Below, in pieces: positions 35,590-47,564 of a DNA stretch of 64,000 nucleotides (its first letter is position 1; every line of letters starts with the position of its first letter). A program made the position numbers and the translations under genes. Source of the stretch: Synchiropus splendidus (Eukaryota > Chordata > Actinopteri > Syngnathiformes > Callionymidae); the NCBI RefSeq assembly GCF_027744825.2, contig NC_071347.1:22424001-22488000 (forward strand), written 5' to 3'. Under the pieces are notes generated by a model. It saw only the letters and a program-made list of their open reading frames with translations. It was not told where the DNA came from and made no database searches.

Positions 35590-35808
35590 TTGTTTGGAGT
35601 CCCAGCGGCTAGCATAGACTCCCCAGATGGCTGCGCTCCTTGTGTAGCAGTCACACTTGCCGTGATGGTTGCAGTTAGCTTGGCCATCGTGGGCACTCGT
35701 GGTCTTGTTGCGCTGACCATGGCGGTTGCTGGAATCACGGCTTTACAAAAGAAAGATATTGAGGTCAGTGATGCACCCGGCTTAAAAATGCATGAGGATC
35801 ACTTCTAA
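35590..35808 (+). other. Hydrophobic open frame of unknown origin
   Basis: A 72-codon frame with two hydrophobic stretches (CVAVTLAVMVAVSLAIVG and LVALTMAVAGITAL), then a polar tail ending MHEDHF and TAA. It lies 180 bp after the frame at 35133 on the same strand, so both may derive from one disrupted membrane-protein gene. No family recognised. There is no convincing upstream start. Confidence 0.22.
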
Positions 35809-36157
35809 ACTAGTTTGGAAAACGGGCTCCAGCATGGAGACTGACTCATGAAACAAAAGGCAATGTTCTGAACCGGAATCATCTACTCCTTACTCACATT
35901 AAAATGCTGAAAATGCGCCGTTGTGCCGTGTGTCTGAAGTTCCGCCCAATAATAGGTCGGTTTGATGTGAGGAGGCTCAATATTCTGGCATCGTGACGCT
36001 CTTTACCTTGTACAAATTCAACAGCTGCTGATGACAACAACGACACCAACCAAAGACATGAAGATACCTAACAAACATCAAAGACGTCCACCAAGCAGCA
36101 GCACAAGAGAAGTCACAAACAACACAAGACAAATGAACTTTCCAGCATCAGGAGAGG

Positions 36158-36171
36158 CCACCAGGGGGCGC
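36158..36171 (+). promoter_or_regulatory. CTCF-like motif between the two genes
   Basis: CCACCAGGGGGCGC is a full consensus match in the intergenic interval, on the plus strand. It is opposite in orientation to the motifs near 27.7 kb. Confidence 0.4.
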
Positions 36172-37513
36172 AACTGGGAACGGTCCAAACACAAATGGAA
36201 CGCACCCCGCTGCCTCAGAAAAGCCGTCTCTCTGATTCTGATGAGAGAACGTCTGTCTGCACGCAGCATTCTGGTGTGGAGCCTCCGTGTTCTTGAAAAG
36301 GTTGGCGCTCTAATCTGATTATGCATGCGAGCCAAGTCCTTGCTTCGGAATTGACCTGTTTTCCCATCTGCCCTTGAGAGAGTCTGATTATCATTCCACC
36401 ATAATGTTCAAATTCTGCTCAGATTTCTTTCCTCCTCTGTCTTCCGCCGCTCTTTTACATGTGGAATGCAAACGTTCCGGCTCTCTCACCTTCTCTGCTC
36501 GTGAATCGCTTGGGCGGCGCTTTAATCCCAGCGTGATGCGATACCTTCGTCCTAGTTGGTAAATCTCATGTAACCAGGGAATCTGCCGCCTGAACTATTC
36601 ATGAGGCGAGCGCTGCCCGTGAATCTGTCATCCATCCTCGCCAGCCTGCAGGATCTCCCTGGTTGGACCTGAACGCCGTTTGATGTCACCGTCTCCAGCT
36701 GGGGGGTCGTCTGAGCCCCACACTCCTGCGCGACATCTCCGGTCACCGGATTTGAGGCTTGATCTCTCACTTGCCTGCTCCTGGTCGAGGAGGGCCTCTG
36801 ATCCGAACGGCATGTTCTCTGAAAGAAGACCTCATCCATCGTCTTGATGTTGCTCTTGTTGCACCTATAGCAGGTCGTCCAGCTTTGCCTGGTCTTTGAG
36901 ACACGGCAGGCATTTTAATCCAGCCCAAGGAGACACGTCTTTTCAGGTGGCTCCTCTTCGTGGTTCACCTTGGTTCTCAGGGTTGGACCTCATTCTGTGG
37001 TTGGGAGGTTTCAGAAGCTCCAGTATCTCGGGTCTTGTTCATGTGTGAGGGATGGATAGAGTGTCATGTTTCTGTATTCGGTGCTTTTATTTTGGCATTT
37101 CCCGGTGGCATGTTGCTCTGTTTCCTGTCCTCTCTTGTCCCACCACCTCACAGCAACATACCTGGCACCAATCCTCCAGTCAGGATTTCAACACCTTGGT
37201 GCCAGACTGTGTTTCCAGATGGTTACTTTGCGTTGTTCGTGCCTCGTGAGTTTATCCGTTTTTGTTGTCCCCGTTATTTAGGCTTGAGTTTTGATTCGCC
37301 TATTTTCAGTTTCAGGTTTTACCCCCTTCCCTCTGGGTCGTCTTCTTAGCTCCTTTTGCTGTCCACTTCCTTCTTTCTTCGCTCCTGTTTGTGTTTGATT
37401 TTTGTGTATTGGTATTAAATCTCTTGCTTTATCTACTCTCGTCACTTTGAGTCATTTTAGGATTTGGCTCTGTTCCCCTGAGCCGCCATGACAGTGAGGT
37501 CGGAGCCTCTTCA

Positions 37514-37687
37514 GTAGGATGGGCATCGAAAACCGCTTCCTATTCAGAACCAGTTCAAAATTGTCCGATTCTCTGGAATCGTGAAGAATTTCTGATTCCT
37601 CAGACTGAGCCGCGTCACTGCCGCCGCCTGCAGCTGTATCCATGACGGAATCGGAATCGTTAAAATCGTATCAATTCCCATCCCTAC
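37514..37687. mobile_element. hAT-like MITE
   Basis: A 174-bp element whose left end GTAGGATGGGCATCGAAA mirrors its right end (reverse complement GTAGGGATGGGAATTGATA). The interior has GAATCGTxAA-type words (GGAATCGGAATCGTTAAAAT). This TAGGGATGGGAATCGATA terminus is common among teleost hAT-type MITEs. No clean 8-bp target duplication is visible. Confidence 0.6.
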
Positions 37688-37860
37688 GAGGTGCTGAGGA
37701 GAGGGCTGAGCCAGAGTCGGGTCCCTCTCCCTCTCTCTCTCTCTCAGAGAGTGCAGCTCTGTCACCCTGGTGAGACTCGGATGAGAGCCTCCAGTTGAGG
37801 TGGCTCCTCTCAGGAAGTCTCCTGGACCAGTGAGGTCACGGTGACCTTCTCAGGAGGGAA
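37688..37860 (+). mobile_element. LINE fragment
   Basis: GAGGAGAGGGCTGAGCCAGAG and TCCAGTTGAGGTGGCTCCTC match words from the ELSRKAKLS and QLRWLGHL regions of the LINE at 10620. Abuts the hAT-like MITE. Confidence 0.4.
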
Positions 37861-39858
37861 GGTGTCCACTGCAGCGACCTCTACCTTCTCACCTCTCCAC
37901 CCCAGGGACCGCAGGTGCGACCGACTCCGCCTCCCTGACACAGTGAGCCAGACTCCAGGTCAACACTTCTCATCTGGATCATTGAACTTTCATCTCGGTT
38001 TTCTTTGTCTCTACACCTTTTTAATGTGACACTGCCAGCGTCTCTCTCAAACCCGGCGAGTGTCAGCTTCGCTCCCGTCACCAGCGGCTTGCTCTCACGC
38101 GGTACAGAGCCTCGTAGACACACAAGCAAACGGCGAAATGAACGCACACATGTCGTGTGGCGGGGTCTGTATTCCGGGAGCCAACTTAGCAGCCGAAGAC
38201 ATCAATAACTTTGGACAAGCATTTTAATTATTGATGCGATGAATTATAGATTGTTGTGTGTGAGTGTGTGTGTGTGCAGCTGAGTATGAGAACACGGTCA
38301 TGAGGCTGTGAGCTGCTGTGTGGAGGTGCTGCAGCGCTACATAAGGTCTTCTCCATCTTCAGCCTGCAGGCCCAGGAGTCAGACCCCACCCAAATATTTG
38401 CCAGAGCCTGGAGGGGCAGCACTTCCTGCAGGGAGTGTGAGGTGGGAGAGTGCTACTGAGGAGAGTGAGGTATGTTTGGTCGATGGTAGAAGCTCGAGGA
38501 GATGGTGGCAGGTCAGTGAATGAGCTAATGGTGCTGAGGTGCTAAAAGATCACGCTAGTGTGGATCGGTGGAAGAAGAACTTGACACTTGTTCTGACAGC
38601 GCCATCTACTGTGACACTCACCTGAGTTCCAGAGAGGTGCATTGCAGGATGGTCCTCCATGGTACGGCCATTGTGGACCTCAGCCCGGGTCTCGACGTGA
38701 CGGCGCGTCGAGCGGATGATGAAGATGATGGCGGTGAGGGACTTGCTGTGGCGGCACTGATGGCACATGAAAGAAGACGACGATCTGAAGAGAAAGTCAA
38801 CCTTGCTGCCGAGTAGGGAGTGTTTGCAGAGGTTTGAGGCGGTGGGGACCAACTCAAGAGGACGTCTGACCCTGAGGAGTCACCGGCGGCGTTCGCTAAA
38901 TGATGAGGTCATAATTGAGACCCGACTGAGTGGACCGCGGTCATCAGAAAGTGACTCGTCGCACACGTGACAGGGTCTGAAGTGAACTTGTGGTTTCCAA
39001 ACTTCAGACGGTGCCGGCGCTGACCGGGTGAGCATCTGTGGATGGGTCAGCTCTGAGCGCCGCAGCTGCCACAGTGACTCGCTTCCTGGCAACGACGAGT
39101 TCCGAGGAAAGAACCGCCATCTGTCGCCTGCGCTGCGAGGACGACACATGCCGAGTCCTCATGGGCGGGTCGTTGTCCTCGCGGGCATCAAGATCCCTTA
39201 TGTCGGTTCAGTTCAGGCAGTTAAACGTGGTCGACAGTCCGAGCGAGTCCAGTCCGATTAGCGTCAAGCTCGATGAACGCAAACCCCACTTGCTGTTTCC
39301 TGAGCAGAAATGTGCGAATCTGTCCGGGTCTGAGGAGCGTCCCAAGCAGTGTTGCCACAGTGACTTTTAAAAAGTCATCCAACTACTGGCGACCCCCGTT
39401 ACTTTCATGATTACTTGGATATGAACGTAGCTCAGTTAAATTGCAAGGTACTTTGAGAGTCAGATTCAGCAGGCAACAACAGCCCCTGTGGTCTGTGGCG
39501 CAGTGGCGCTCATGTATCTCAGCTTTCCATGTGGTGTCGTTTCTTTCAGCATAGTCCCAGCTGTGTGCATGAATGACCTGCTGTAGGAACACATTGGACT
39601 ATAACCACAAACAAAAACCAGACAAGCATGTCAAGAATGTCTCTCTCCCTGTGAAGGCCACAAATATGATTTTTTTTCTTTTCTCAGAAACCTTCACAAC
39701 TTTACCTGACAAAACAATATTCCGCGGTTTATATGAAAATGCAGGCAAAGACCCGGGTGTTTTCAACCTTCTGTTATGCCACGACACACTTGGTTCATTG
39801 AAAAAGTCCTGAGGCTCGGCACCTGGGCCAAAGCACAATTGTGCTAAGTCTAAAGTCT
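37861..39858. other. Intergenic, nothing recognised
   Basis: About 2 kb before the telomere-like block. Several open frames run through it on both strands, but none has recognisable homology or supporting signals. Confidence 0.4.
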
Positions 39859-42361
39859 GGGTTAGGGGTAGGGTTAGGGTTAGGGTTAGTGTTAGGGTTA
39901 GGGTTAGGGTTAGAGGTTAGGGTTAGGGTTAGTGTTAGGGTTAGGGTTAGTGTTAGGGTTAGGGTTAGGGTTAGAGGTTAGGGTTAGGGTTAGTGTTAGG
40001 GTTAGGGTTAGGGTTAGTGTTAGGGTTAGGGTTAGGGTTAGGGTTAGTGTTAGGGTTAGGGTTAGTTAGGGTTAGGGTTAGGGTTAGTGTTAGGGATAGT
40101 GTTAGGGTTAGTGTTAAGGTTAGGGTTAGTGTTAGGGTTAGGGTGGATTAGGGTTAGTGTTAGGGTTAGGGTTAGGTGTAGGGTTAGTGTTAGGGTTAGG
40201 GTTAGTGTTAGGGTTAGTGTTAGGGTTAGGGGTAGGGTTAGGGTTAGGGTTAGGGTTAGGGGTAGGGTTAGGGTTAGGGTTAGGGTTAGGGTTGGGTTAG
40301 GGTTAGGGTTAAGGTTAGGGGTAGGGTTAGAGGTTAGGGTTAGGGTTAGGGTTAGTGTTAGGGTTAGGTTTAGGGTTAGTGTTAGGGTTAGAGGTTAGGG
40401 TTAGGGTTAGTGTTAGGGTTAGGGTTAGGGTTAGGGTTAGTGTTAGGGTTAGGGTTAGTGTTAGTGTTAGGGTTAGGGTTAGGGTTAGAGGTTAGGGTTA
40501 GGGTTAGTGTTAGGGTTAGGGTTAGGGTTAGGGTTAGGGTTAGTGTTAGGGATAGTGTTAGGGTTAGTGTTAAGGTTAGGGTTAGTGTTAGGGTTAGGGT
40601 GGATTAGGGTTAGTGTTAGGGTTAGGGTTAGGTGTAGGGTTAGTGTTAGGGTTAAGGTTAGGGTTAGGGTTAGTGTTAGGGTTAGTGTTAGGGTTAGTGT
40701 TAGGGTTAGGGTTAGGGTTAGGGTTAGGGGTAGGGTAGGGTTAGGGTTAGTGATAGGGTTAGGGTTAGTGTTAGGGTTAGGGTTAGTGTTAGTGTTAGGG
40801 TTAGGGTTAGGGTTAGAGGTTAGGGTTAGGGTTAGTGTTAGGGTTAGGGTTAGGGTTAGGGTTAGGGTTAGTGTTAGGGATAGTGTTAGGGTTAGTGTTA
40901 AGGTTAGGGTTAGTGTTAGGGTTAGGGTGGATTAGGGTTAGTGTTAGGGTTAGGGTTAGGTGTAGGGTTAGTGTTAGGGTTAAGGTTAGGGTTAGGGTTA
41001 GTGTTAGGGTTAGTGTTAGGGTTAGTGTTAGGGTTAGGGTTAGGGTTAGGGTTAGGGGTAGGGTAGGGTTAGGGTTAGTGATAGGGTTAGGGGTGGGGTT
41101 AGTGTTAGGGTTAGGGTTAGGGTTAGGGTTAGGGGTAGGGTTAGGGGTAGGGTTAGTGTTAGAGTTAGGGTTAGGGTGGATTAGGGTTAGGGTTAGTGTT
41201 AGTGTTAGGGTTAGTGTTAGGGTTAGGGTTAGGGTTAGTGTTAGGGGTAGTGTTAGGGTTAGTGTTAGGGTTAGGGTTAGGGTTAGGGTTAGGGTTAGTG
41301 TTAGGGTTAGGGTTAGGTGTAGGGTTAGGGTTAGGGTTAAGGTTAGGGTTAGGGTTAGGGTTAGGGTTAGGGTTAGGGTTAGTGTTAGGGTTAGGGTTAG
41401 TGTGGATTAGGGTTAGGGTTAGAGTTAGGGTTAGTGTTAAGGTTAGGGTTAGTGTTAGGGTTAGTGTGGATTAGGGTTAGGGTTAGGGTTAGTGTTAGGG
41501 TTAGGGTTAGGGTTAGGGTTAGTGTTAGGGTTAGGGGTTAGGGTTAGGGTTAGGGTTAGTGTTAGGGTTAGTGTTAGGGTTAGGGTTAAGGTTAGGGTTA
41601 GGGTTAGGGGTAGCGTTAGGGTTAGTGATAGGGTTAGGGTTCGGGTTAGTGTTAGGGTTAGGGGTTAGGGTTAGGGTTAAGGTTAGGGTTAGGGTTAGGG
41701 GTAGGGTTAGGGTTAGGGGTAGCGGTAGGGTTAGGGTTAGTGTTAGGGTTAGGGTTAGGGGTAGGGTTAGGGTTAGGGGTAGGGTTAGGGTTAGGGTTAG
41801 GGTTAGGGTTAGGGTTAGTGTTCGGGTTAGTGTTAGGGTTAGGGTTAGTGTTAGTGTTAGGGTTAAGGTTAGGGTTAGTGTTAGGGTTAGGGTTAGGGGT
41901 CGGGTTAGGGTTAGGGGTAGGGTCAGGGTTAGTGTTAGGGTTAGGGGTAGGGTTAGGGTTAGGCTTAGTGTTAGGGTTAGGGGTAGGGTTAGGGTTAGTG
42001 TTAGGGTTAGGGTTAGGGGTAGGGTTAGGGGTAGGGTTGGGTTAGGGGTAGGGGTAGGGTTAGTGTTAGGGTTAGGGTTAGGGTTAGGAGTAGGGTTAGG
42101 GTTAGTGTTAGGGTTAGGGTTAGGAGTAGGGTTAGGGTTAGTGTTAGTGTTAGGGTTAGGGTTAGGGGTAGGGTTAGGGTTAAGGTTAGTGTTAGGTTTA
42201 GGGTTAGGGTTAGTGTTAGGGTTAGGGTTAGGGGTAGGGTTAGGGGTAGGGTTAGGGTTAGTGTTACGGTTAGGGTTAGGGTTAGGGTTAGGAGTAGGGT
42301 TAGGGGTAGGGTTAGGGTTAGGGTTAGGGTTAGGGTTAGGGTTAGGGGTAGGGTTAGGGTG
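39859..42361 (+). repeat. Interstitial telomere-like repeat, 2.5 kb of degenerate (TTAGGG)n
   Basis: About 2.5 kb built from TTAGGG mixed with TTAGTG, TTAGGGG, TTAAGG and TTAGAGG variants, G-rich strand on + throughout. Sub-blocks are duplicated: a variant string with GATAGTG, TTAAGG and GGTGGATTAGGG recurs near 40090, 40546 and 40874 (spacings 456 and 328). Long Leu-Gly or Arg-Val open frames in all readings are by-products. Confidence 0.97.
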
Positions 42362-43983
42362 GAGTGACTGCAGAGGAATTTATACTCTACTTTTGAGAGA
42401 CGGCAGAACAGAAAGTCAGTTCCGTTTCTTCCTTTTTTCATTTTACGTAGAGTCTCAATCCATCAAAGTGATTTCAATACTAACATATTGATTTGACTCC
42501 GCACTTAAGACACATGTTTTGCTTCCTTTTACTCGGTCATTTCTGCCCAACCCTGCAGCTCGTGGGGCAGACCTGGGCAGAGTGTGGCCCGGGGGCCAAA
42601 TCCCGCTTGGGTCCATTCATTCGGAATCATGACACTGCATTGTTTTTTGTTCATTATGAAGCAACTGAAACATAACTTTCTCGGTTGACTATATTTCTTC
42701 ATTGTTCGTCTTTTCCGTTGGCTGTTATATTTCTGTCCCTTAAAATTCATCGAATTGAAAGTAGGTTTTGAAATGTATGAGACACGTGGAGAATCCTTAA
42801 ATGGACTGTGGTTTAAATGAAATAAAACATCACTCATGATGTCGTTGCGTGACTTTTTTTCTACTTCCTCTCACCCTCCTTTCTTTGGGTTTGGCCCCTG
42901 AGGAACTTGAATTGCCCACCTCTGTTCTCGGGTCAATACTGTCATCTTAAGCAACCGCGAACTCAAAATGGAGGCAGCATTTTCAGCTAGAAACGCTCCT
43001 CGCTCCTCTGTTGTCATCGCCGCCGGCTTGACTCGCGAGCTGCGCACCTGCTGAAAAACGTGACTGACTGTCCCGCGGGTGACGTCATGCCCCGAGGCGC
43101 AGCAGAATTGCAAATCTAAATATTTTCCCTTCGGAAAGTAACAAAAAAGTCACGGCCAGCGGTGGATGTGTAACTGTAATCTGATGACTGAGTTGGGATT
43201 GGTGACGCGTGAGGTTACTCCCGACATCACCGGTCCCAACACCCACCCAGTTCGGTTGAGGCTTGAGGACATCTGGAAACCACCTGATAGCGGTCCTGAC
43301 AGCCTGAGCAAGGTTTGGTTTCCTGGGACGCTGCCTTGCTGGGGCAGCAGCGTCGTTGGAAGAGCCGCTCTTCTCCTGTCCGTCCACTCACCCGAGGCTG
43401 TTTTGTTTCCGTTTGGCCTCACATGATGACAACGTGCAGGAGGACGTCGCCCATCGCAGATGGTGAGCAGGATCCAGGTCTGCTGCGGCGGGATGATGGC
43501 GTGAGGCTCATTCCGGCTGCTCGCTGCAAGACGGCAACCGCGGCCAGCAGGACGCAGAAGAACATGATGCCTCCTGTCCAAACCCTGAGCTCCCACAATC
43601 ACGTGGACCATCGCTGAGGGCGAAGATCTGCTCCTCTGTTTCTGTTATGGCTGAGCCAAGCGTCATGATGAGGAACTCACAGGAGGCGAGGTGCGGAGCG
43701 AGTACAATATTGATAATTACACAAGAATGAATCCAAAACAGAAAGCGTAACTGCAGTGTGGGAACAAAACCAAGTCAAAAAGTCCGAACAGAAAGCGTCA
43801 CTGAACTGGGAGATCAAACCTAAATCTGTAAACAGAGAGACAAAACTGCGGAGCCCTGGAAGTGACGTGCATGTGTTTATGTCTTTTGGATGTGACGTGC
43901 ATGACTTTATTTTTGTTCTCCCGAGATAACCTTTGTCTCGAGATCATTTTGATCTCAAGATCATTTTGATCTCAAGAGAACTT
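42362..43983. other. Intergenic, nothing firmly recognised
   Basis: No supported gene. At 43890-43985 there is a partial copy of the foldback-element vocabulary (TGCATGACTTTATTTTTG, CTCCCGAGATAAC, CTCGAGATCATTTTGATCTC). Confidence 0.45.
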
Positions 43984-44390
43984 CCTGTTACCACTATGTC
44001 TCTCATGGCTTCGTAACTGTTCGCCAACGTTGTCATTTACTGTCTGCAAGTCAGAATATTGCAGACGGCAAAGTCTGTGCGCTTGTAACACTCTGATCAA
44101 GTGGCTTCTACTCAAAGTAATATCACATGTGACATGCATGACTTTGTTTTTTTTTCTCCCGAGATAACAGTTGTCTCGAGATAATTGTATCTTGAGATAA
44201 CTGTTATCTCGGGATAAAGAAAATAAAGTCATGCATGTCGCTTCCTGTAATACGTATAGCTTCGCCACATATGGTATAATTTTGAGTAGAAGGCACTTGA
44301 TCAGAGTGTTAAAGGCGCACAGACTTGCAGACAGTGACTGACAAGGTTGGCGAACAGTTACGAAGCCACGGGAGACGTGGTGGTTCCAGG
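43984..44390. mobile_element. Foldback (long inverted repeat) element
   Basis: Two arms of roughly 200 bp are inverted copies. CATGGCTTCGTAACTGTTCG, ACTGTCTGCAAG, TGTAACACTCTGATCAAGTG and TTCTACTCAAA in the left arm reappear reverse-complemented in the right arm. The centre (44158-44213) is a near-perfect stem, CCCGAGATAACAGTTGTCTC against its mirror. The arms differ by small indels. No open frame is present, so it is non-autonomous. Confidence 0.8.
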
Positions 44391-44819
44391 AGGACGTACA
44401 CAAAATACTCTGCCAGAGAGGCAGCTACCAGCAGGTCTTGTCTCAGCGACTCAGCCCAGAGGCCAAATGTGGGAGTGCATGTGTGTGACGACGCATATCT
44501 GGTACGAGACACGCCCTTATTCTAGTCACTGTTTAATGTGTTTGTACTTTGAACAATTTGATGCTAAGTGATGCTAAGCGAGGAGAGGATGTTATGCTGA
44601 TGTGGACTGAACCGACGCTTGCATCGCACTGCTCCTGTGGTTCCTTCTGCCCCCGACTCGTGTGTGGCTCTCCTGCGTCAGTACTGTGTTACTAAACAAA
44701 TGTCTGACTGCAGCTGTGGGACTCATCTGCATGAGTCATGGGTGAATGTCAACTGTCTTACATGAATAAACTCTTCATTGATGACGCTTTGAAAGGCATG
44801 GGGCTCTTCGCAGCTGCAG

Positions 44820-44866
44820 CCGGGGGCCGCTGACACGGGGGCCGCTGACACGGGGGCCGCTGGCCA
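44820..44866 (+). repeat. Triplicated GGGGGCCGCTGACAC
   Basis: Three tandem copies of a 16-bp G+C-rich unit (the third diverges at its end). Confidence 0.85.
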
Positions 44867-45189
44867 CGGTGAAGTCTGCGCGTCAACTACACGACCTCCC
44901 AGATGACGGCGGGAAAAAGCGGTTGTGTGGAGGAAAGCCGTTGATCCCAAGTGTTCCCGCGCGACTCCTCGGCCGCCGAACGGCTCTCCCGTTACCGTAG
45001 CAGTTAATTAGCTCGGTCAGGAGGGAGCCGCATTGATCCTCGTGCCTAATTGGTGGTTTAGCTGTCCGCTCCCACGGGCCCGCTCAGCGGCAGCTACTGT
45101 TTCAGACCGCAGCTCCCACACTTGTCTGACGCCGCCATAAATATGCCACCGTGGGTGAGACGTCAGCCTGCGCGTCTCACCGTGGTCCT

Positions 45190-45480
45190 CAGACACCAGT
45201 CCAATGAGTGTGACTCAAGAAGGTCCGGTCCAGGTGGAGACGAGCGCCATCCACAGGCCGGGGACATCGAGAATCTTTCGGTCTTGTTCACGAGTCAGGA
45301 CAATGATGAGGGATGTGGTGAAGGAAGAGCTGAGCCAGAAGGCAAAGCCCTCCACTGACCACTGGGTTTCTCCTCTCACCTGTGGTCACCAGCTTTGGAG
45401 CCACCCACAGAAGAACAGCTTCTCTCTGGACTCCCTCTGACAGCCAGGAGAGACTCGGCGCAGATTCTCTGCTCGACGGG
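45190..45480 (+). mobile_element. LINE reverse transcriptase fragment
   Basis: VVKEELSQKAKPSTD followed by CGHQLW matches KKELSRKAKLSIY ... YGHELW of a teleost LINE. The frame is open for about 80 codons, but motifs upstream are lost. Confidence 0.6.
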
Positions 45481-46660
45481 GTGAAGACAAGCCCAGCGCT
45501 CTCTGGAGAGATGACTTTTCCCTGGTGACTTGGACACGAATGATGAGTCGGCATAATTTTCCAGTCACATCAAGACACGGCGACATCACTTCCTGTTTCT
45601 GCTGCAGCTGTTACAGCAGCTTCATGACACAGTCTTTCACAGACAACTGAGCAATCTTACAAGAAATCTTACGACGAATTCAATGGAAATGTTTGGGGGA
45701 AAACGAAACACATGAAAAGATGTAAGTCTGGTCAACTCATGAGTCAAGCTCATTTCCTGTCGGCGAAGTCCAATGAGCCCATCACAGCATCGCTCTCCTC
45801 GCCCTGTCACACGCAGACTGAACGGGAAACAAGGAGACAAAAACAAAACCACAAAGGTTTTTAGTCAACCTTCACAAAATCCAAAAAGAAAAGATGAGTC
45901 ATCCATTTGAAAAAATACATGCAATTCATGGAAATAAATCGAATCAAAAGACACATTGACTTTGAAGTCTTTCTGTCCTGCAGGGGGCGTCACTCTGGAT
46001 TCTTCAACAGATGCATCGCAAAAGTCTGGCTCACTTCCTGTTGAGCCCATTGGAAACCAACTCCTCATTTCATGTCGAAAACGTATTCATAAATATATTT
46101 CAGATGAGAGTTCTGCGCCCTGCTGTGGAAGTAAACAAACCTTTATAAAGGCAGGGGCAGTCACTCTTTCATTTGTTCCACCTCACCAAGGCGAGTGTCT
46201 GTTCATGTCCAAAGTTCATGTCGAACCTTCAGTCTGAACAGCAACGCTCCTCGCTGCTGCACTTGTTCTGTTTATTTCCTCTGAACGAGTGAGGCCTGGT
46301 GTGTGTGTGTGTGTGTCGTATTGGACCCCATTACACTGAGATGACTCACTGCCCCCCGCGGTGATGTGTCTTACCGTAGGTATTCGGCTCTCAGACTACT
46401 AAATTATTCACTCATCACAAATCTTGGTGGGGATTTCAGCGCTAGCTCCAGTTTCATATTTTGTTTTTGTTAACCGATACAGCGAGACCCTCCCAGGACC
46501 CCCACCTCGTCCCGCCCCAGGTAACGTGATGCTGTGACACGCCTGACCCGGCCCACTCGATGACCCAGGTCGATCCAAGAGCAGATTCATAAGAGCCACA
46601 TTCTGGGGAAAATAAATGTATGTCATTTATGAAAGGGAAAAGATTCACGTGTGTGTGTTT
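45481..46660. other. Intergenic, nothing recognised
   Basis: About 1.2 kb without a supported feature apart from a short (GT)n at 46297-46316. Confidence 0.45.
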
Positions 46661-46667
46661 CAGCACC

Positions 46668-46855
46668 TCAGAATCAGAATCAGAACCAGAATTTAATTCA
46701 TTGCCATGGTCAGTGGGGAGCCCACCAACTAGGAAAGTGTTTTGGAATGAAGTGCTGACAGATAAAATAAAATAAAATAAAATAAAACAACAAAGGCTGA
46801 TCACAAATTCAACAGTCTGACGGCCAAGGGGAAGAAGATGTGATCCACTTCTGGC
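46668..46855 (-). mobile_element. LINE C-terminus and 3' UTR, joined to Ig-like sequence
   Basis: On the minus strand the sequence reads HIFFPLAVRLLNL and a stop. This is the usual end of L2/CR1-group LINE ORF2 in fish (pattern FFPxAIRLLN). It is followed by a TTTTA-rich stretch, TTTCCTAGTTGGTGGG and a short GATTCT tail. A sister 3' UTR lies at 50977-51130. It is directly downstream, and in frame, of the Ig-like gene remnant. Confidence 0.65.
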
Positions 46856-47496
46856 TCCCCGAACATCACCAGCGTCTCAGATCTGAACACACAGAGGTCA
46901 CCTCTCTCAAGCACACACCAGAACTGTCCACTGTCCTGCAGAGAGACCTTCCTGATCACCAGGCTGCTGCCAGACCGATCCATGTTGTCTGGAGGTTGAT
47001 GCTGAACATCTGAGACTCGGCCTTCGGTTCTGTTGGACCTCATGAACCAGCGAACCCCATCAGTCTGATCCCAGTCCCCACAGTGGAGAGTGAGGTTCTC
47101 CCCCCTGACTCACCAAAGAGGAACCCCCTGGTTTGGTCCCACGCCGTCACACTTCAGCTCCACTCTCTGTCCAGCATCCAGGTTTAACCTCTGCTCCCTC
47201 ATCTTCTCTGTGCCACAGACGCGGAGGGTGGAGTTCCTCACCAGAGTCAGGTTTCCCCGAGTCCAGCACTGCTCCTGGTACTGACCCGAGTGGGAAACAG
47301 CCACAGATCGTATCTCGTACATGGAGCCTGAAGAGTTCCACATCAGCTCCTTCTCCTCACCGGCCCATCTATAGACGGAGCAGGAGTCGGCCTTGTTGTC
47401 CAGGTGGAAGTAATGAGTCGCTCCAGCTCTCATGAGGACCTCAGCGTGGGTGTTGGAGCAGAGCACCAGCAGCAGCAGCAGCACCTGTGCAGCCAT
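46856..47496 (-). pseudogene. Two-domain immunoglobulin-like receptor remnant, intronless, with in-frame stop
   Basis: A start Met is followed by a signal-peptide-like MAAQVLLLLLVLCSNTHA. Ig domain 1 has the Cys of DSCSVYRW and the SHSGQYQEQCW motif. Domain 2 has VELKCDG and PLW, then TGA (47112-47110). The same frame continues with ENLTLHCGDWDQTDGVRWF and DSGQFWCVLERG before running into LINE sequence. No intron separates signal peptide and domains. Several Asn-X-Ser/Thr sites are present. It resembles teleost multigene Ig-superfamily immune receptors; the exact family is not recognised. Probably a dead retrocopy; a 128-residue secreted product is the alternative. Confidence 0.7.
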
Positions 47497-47564
47497 GTCG
47501 TCGTCTCTGAGAGACTCGACTGCTTCGTGAGCTCAATCTCAACACCATCAGCAGGAAGAGACTC

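Noticed and set aside
40087..42491. Leu-Gly and Arg-Val-rich open frames up to 310 codons
   Set aside because: They are by-products of the telomere-like hexamer repeat, which has no in-frame stop.
43150..43611. 153-codon minus-strand frame
   Set aside because: No recognisable motifs, no splice or start context, and overlapping plus-strand frames of similar length.
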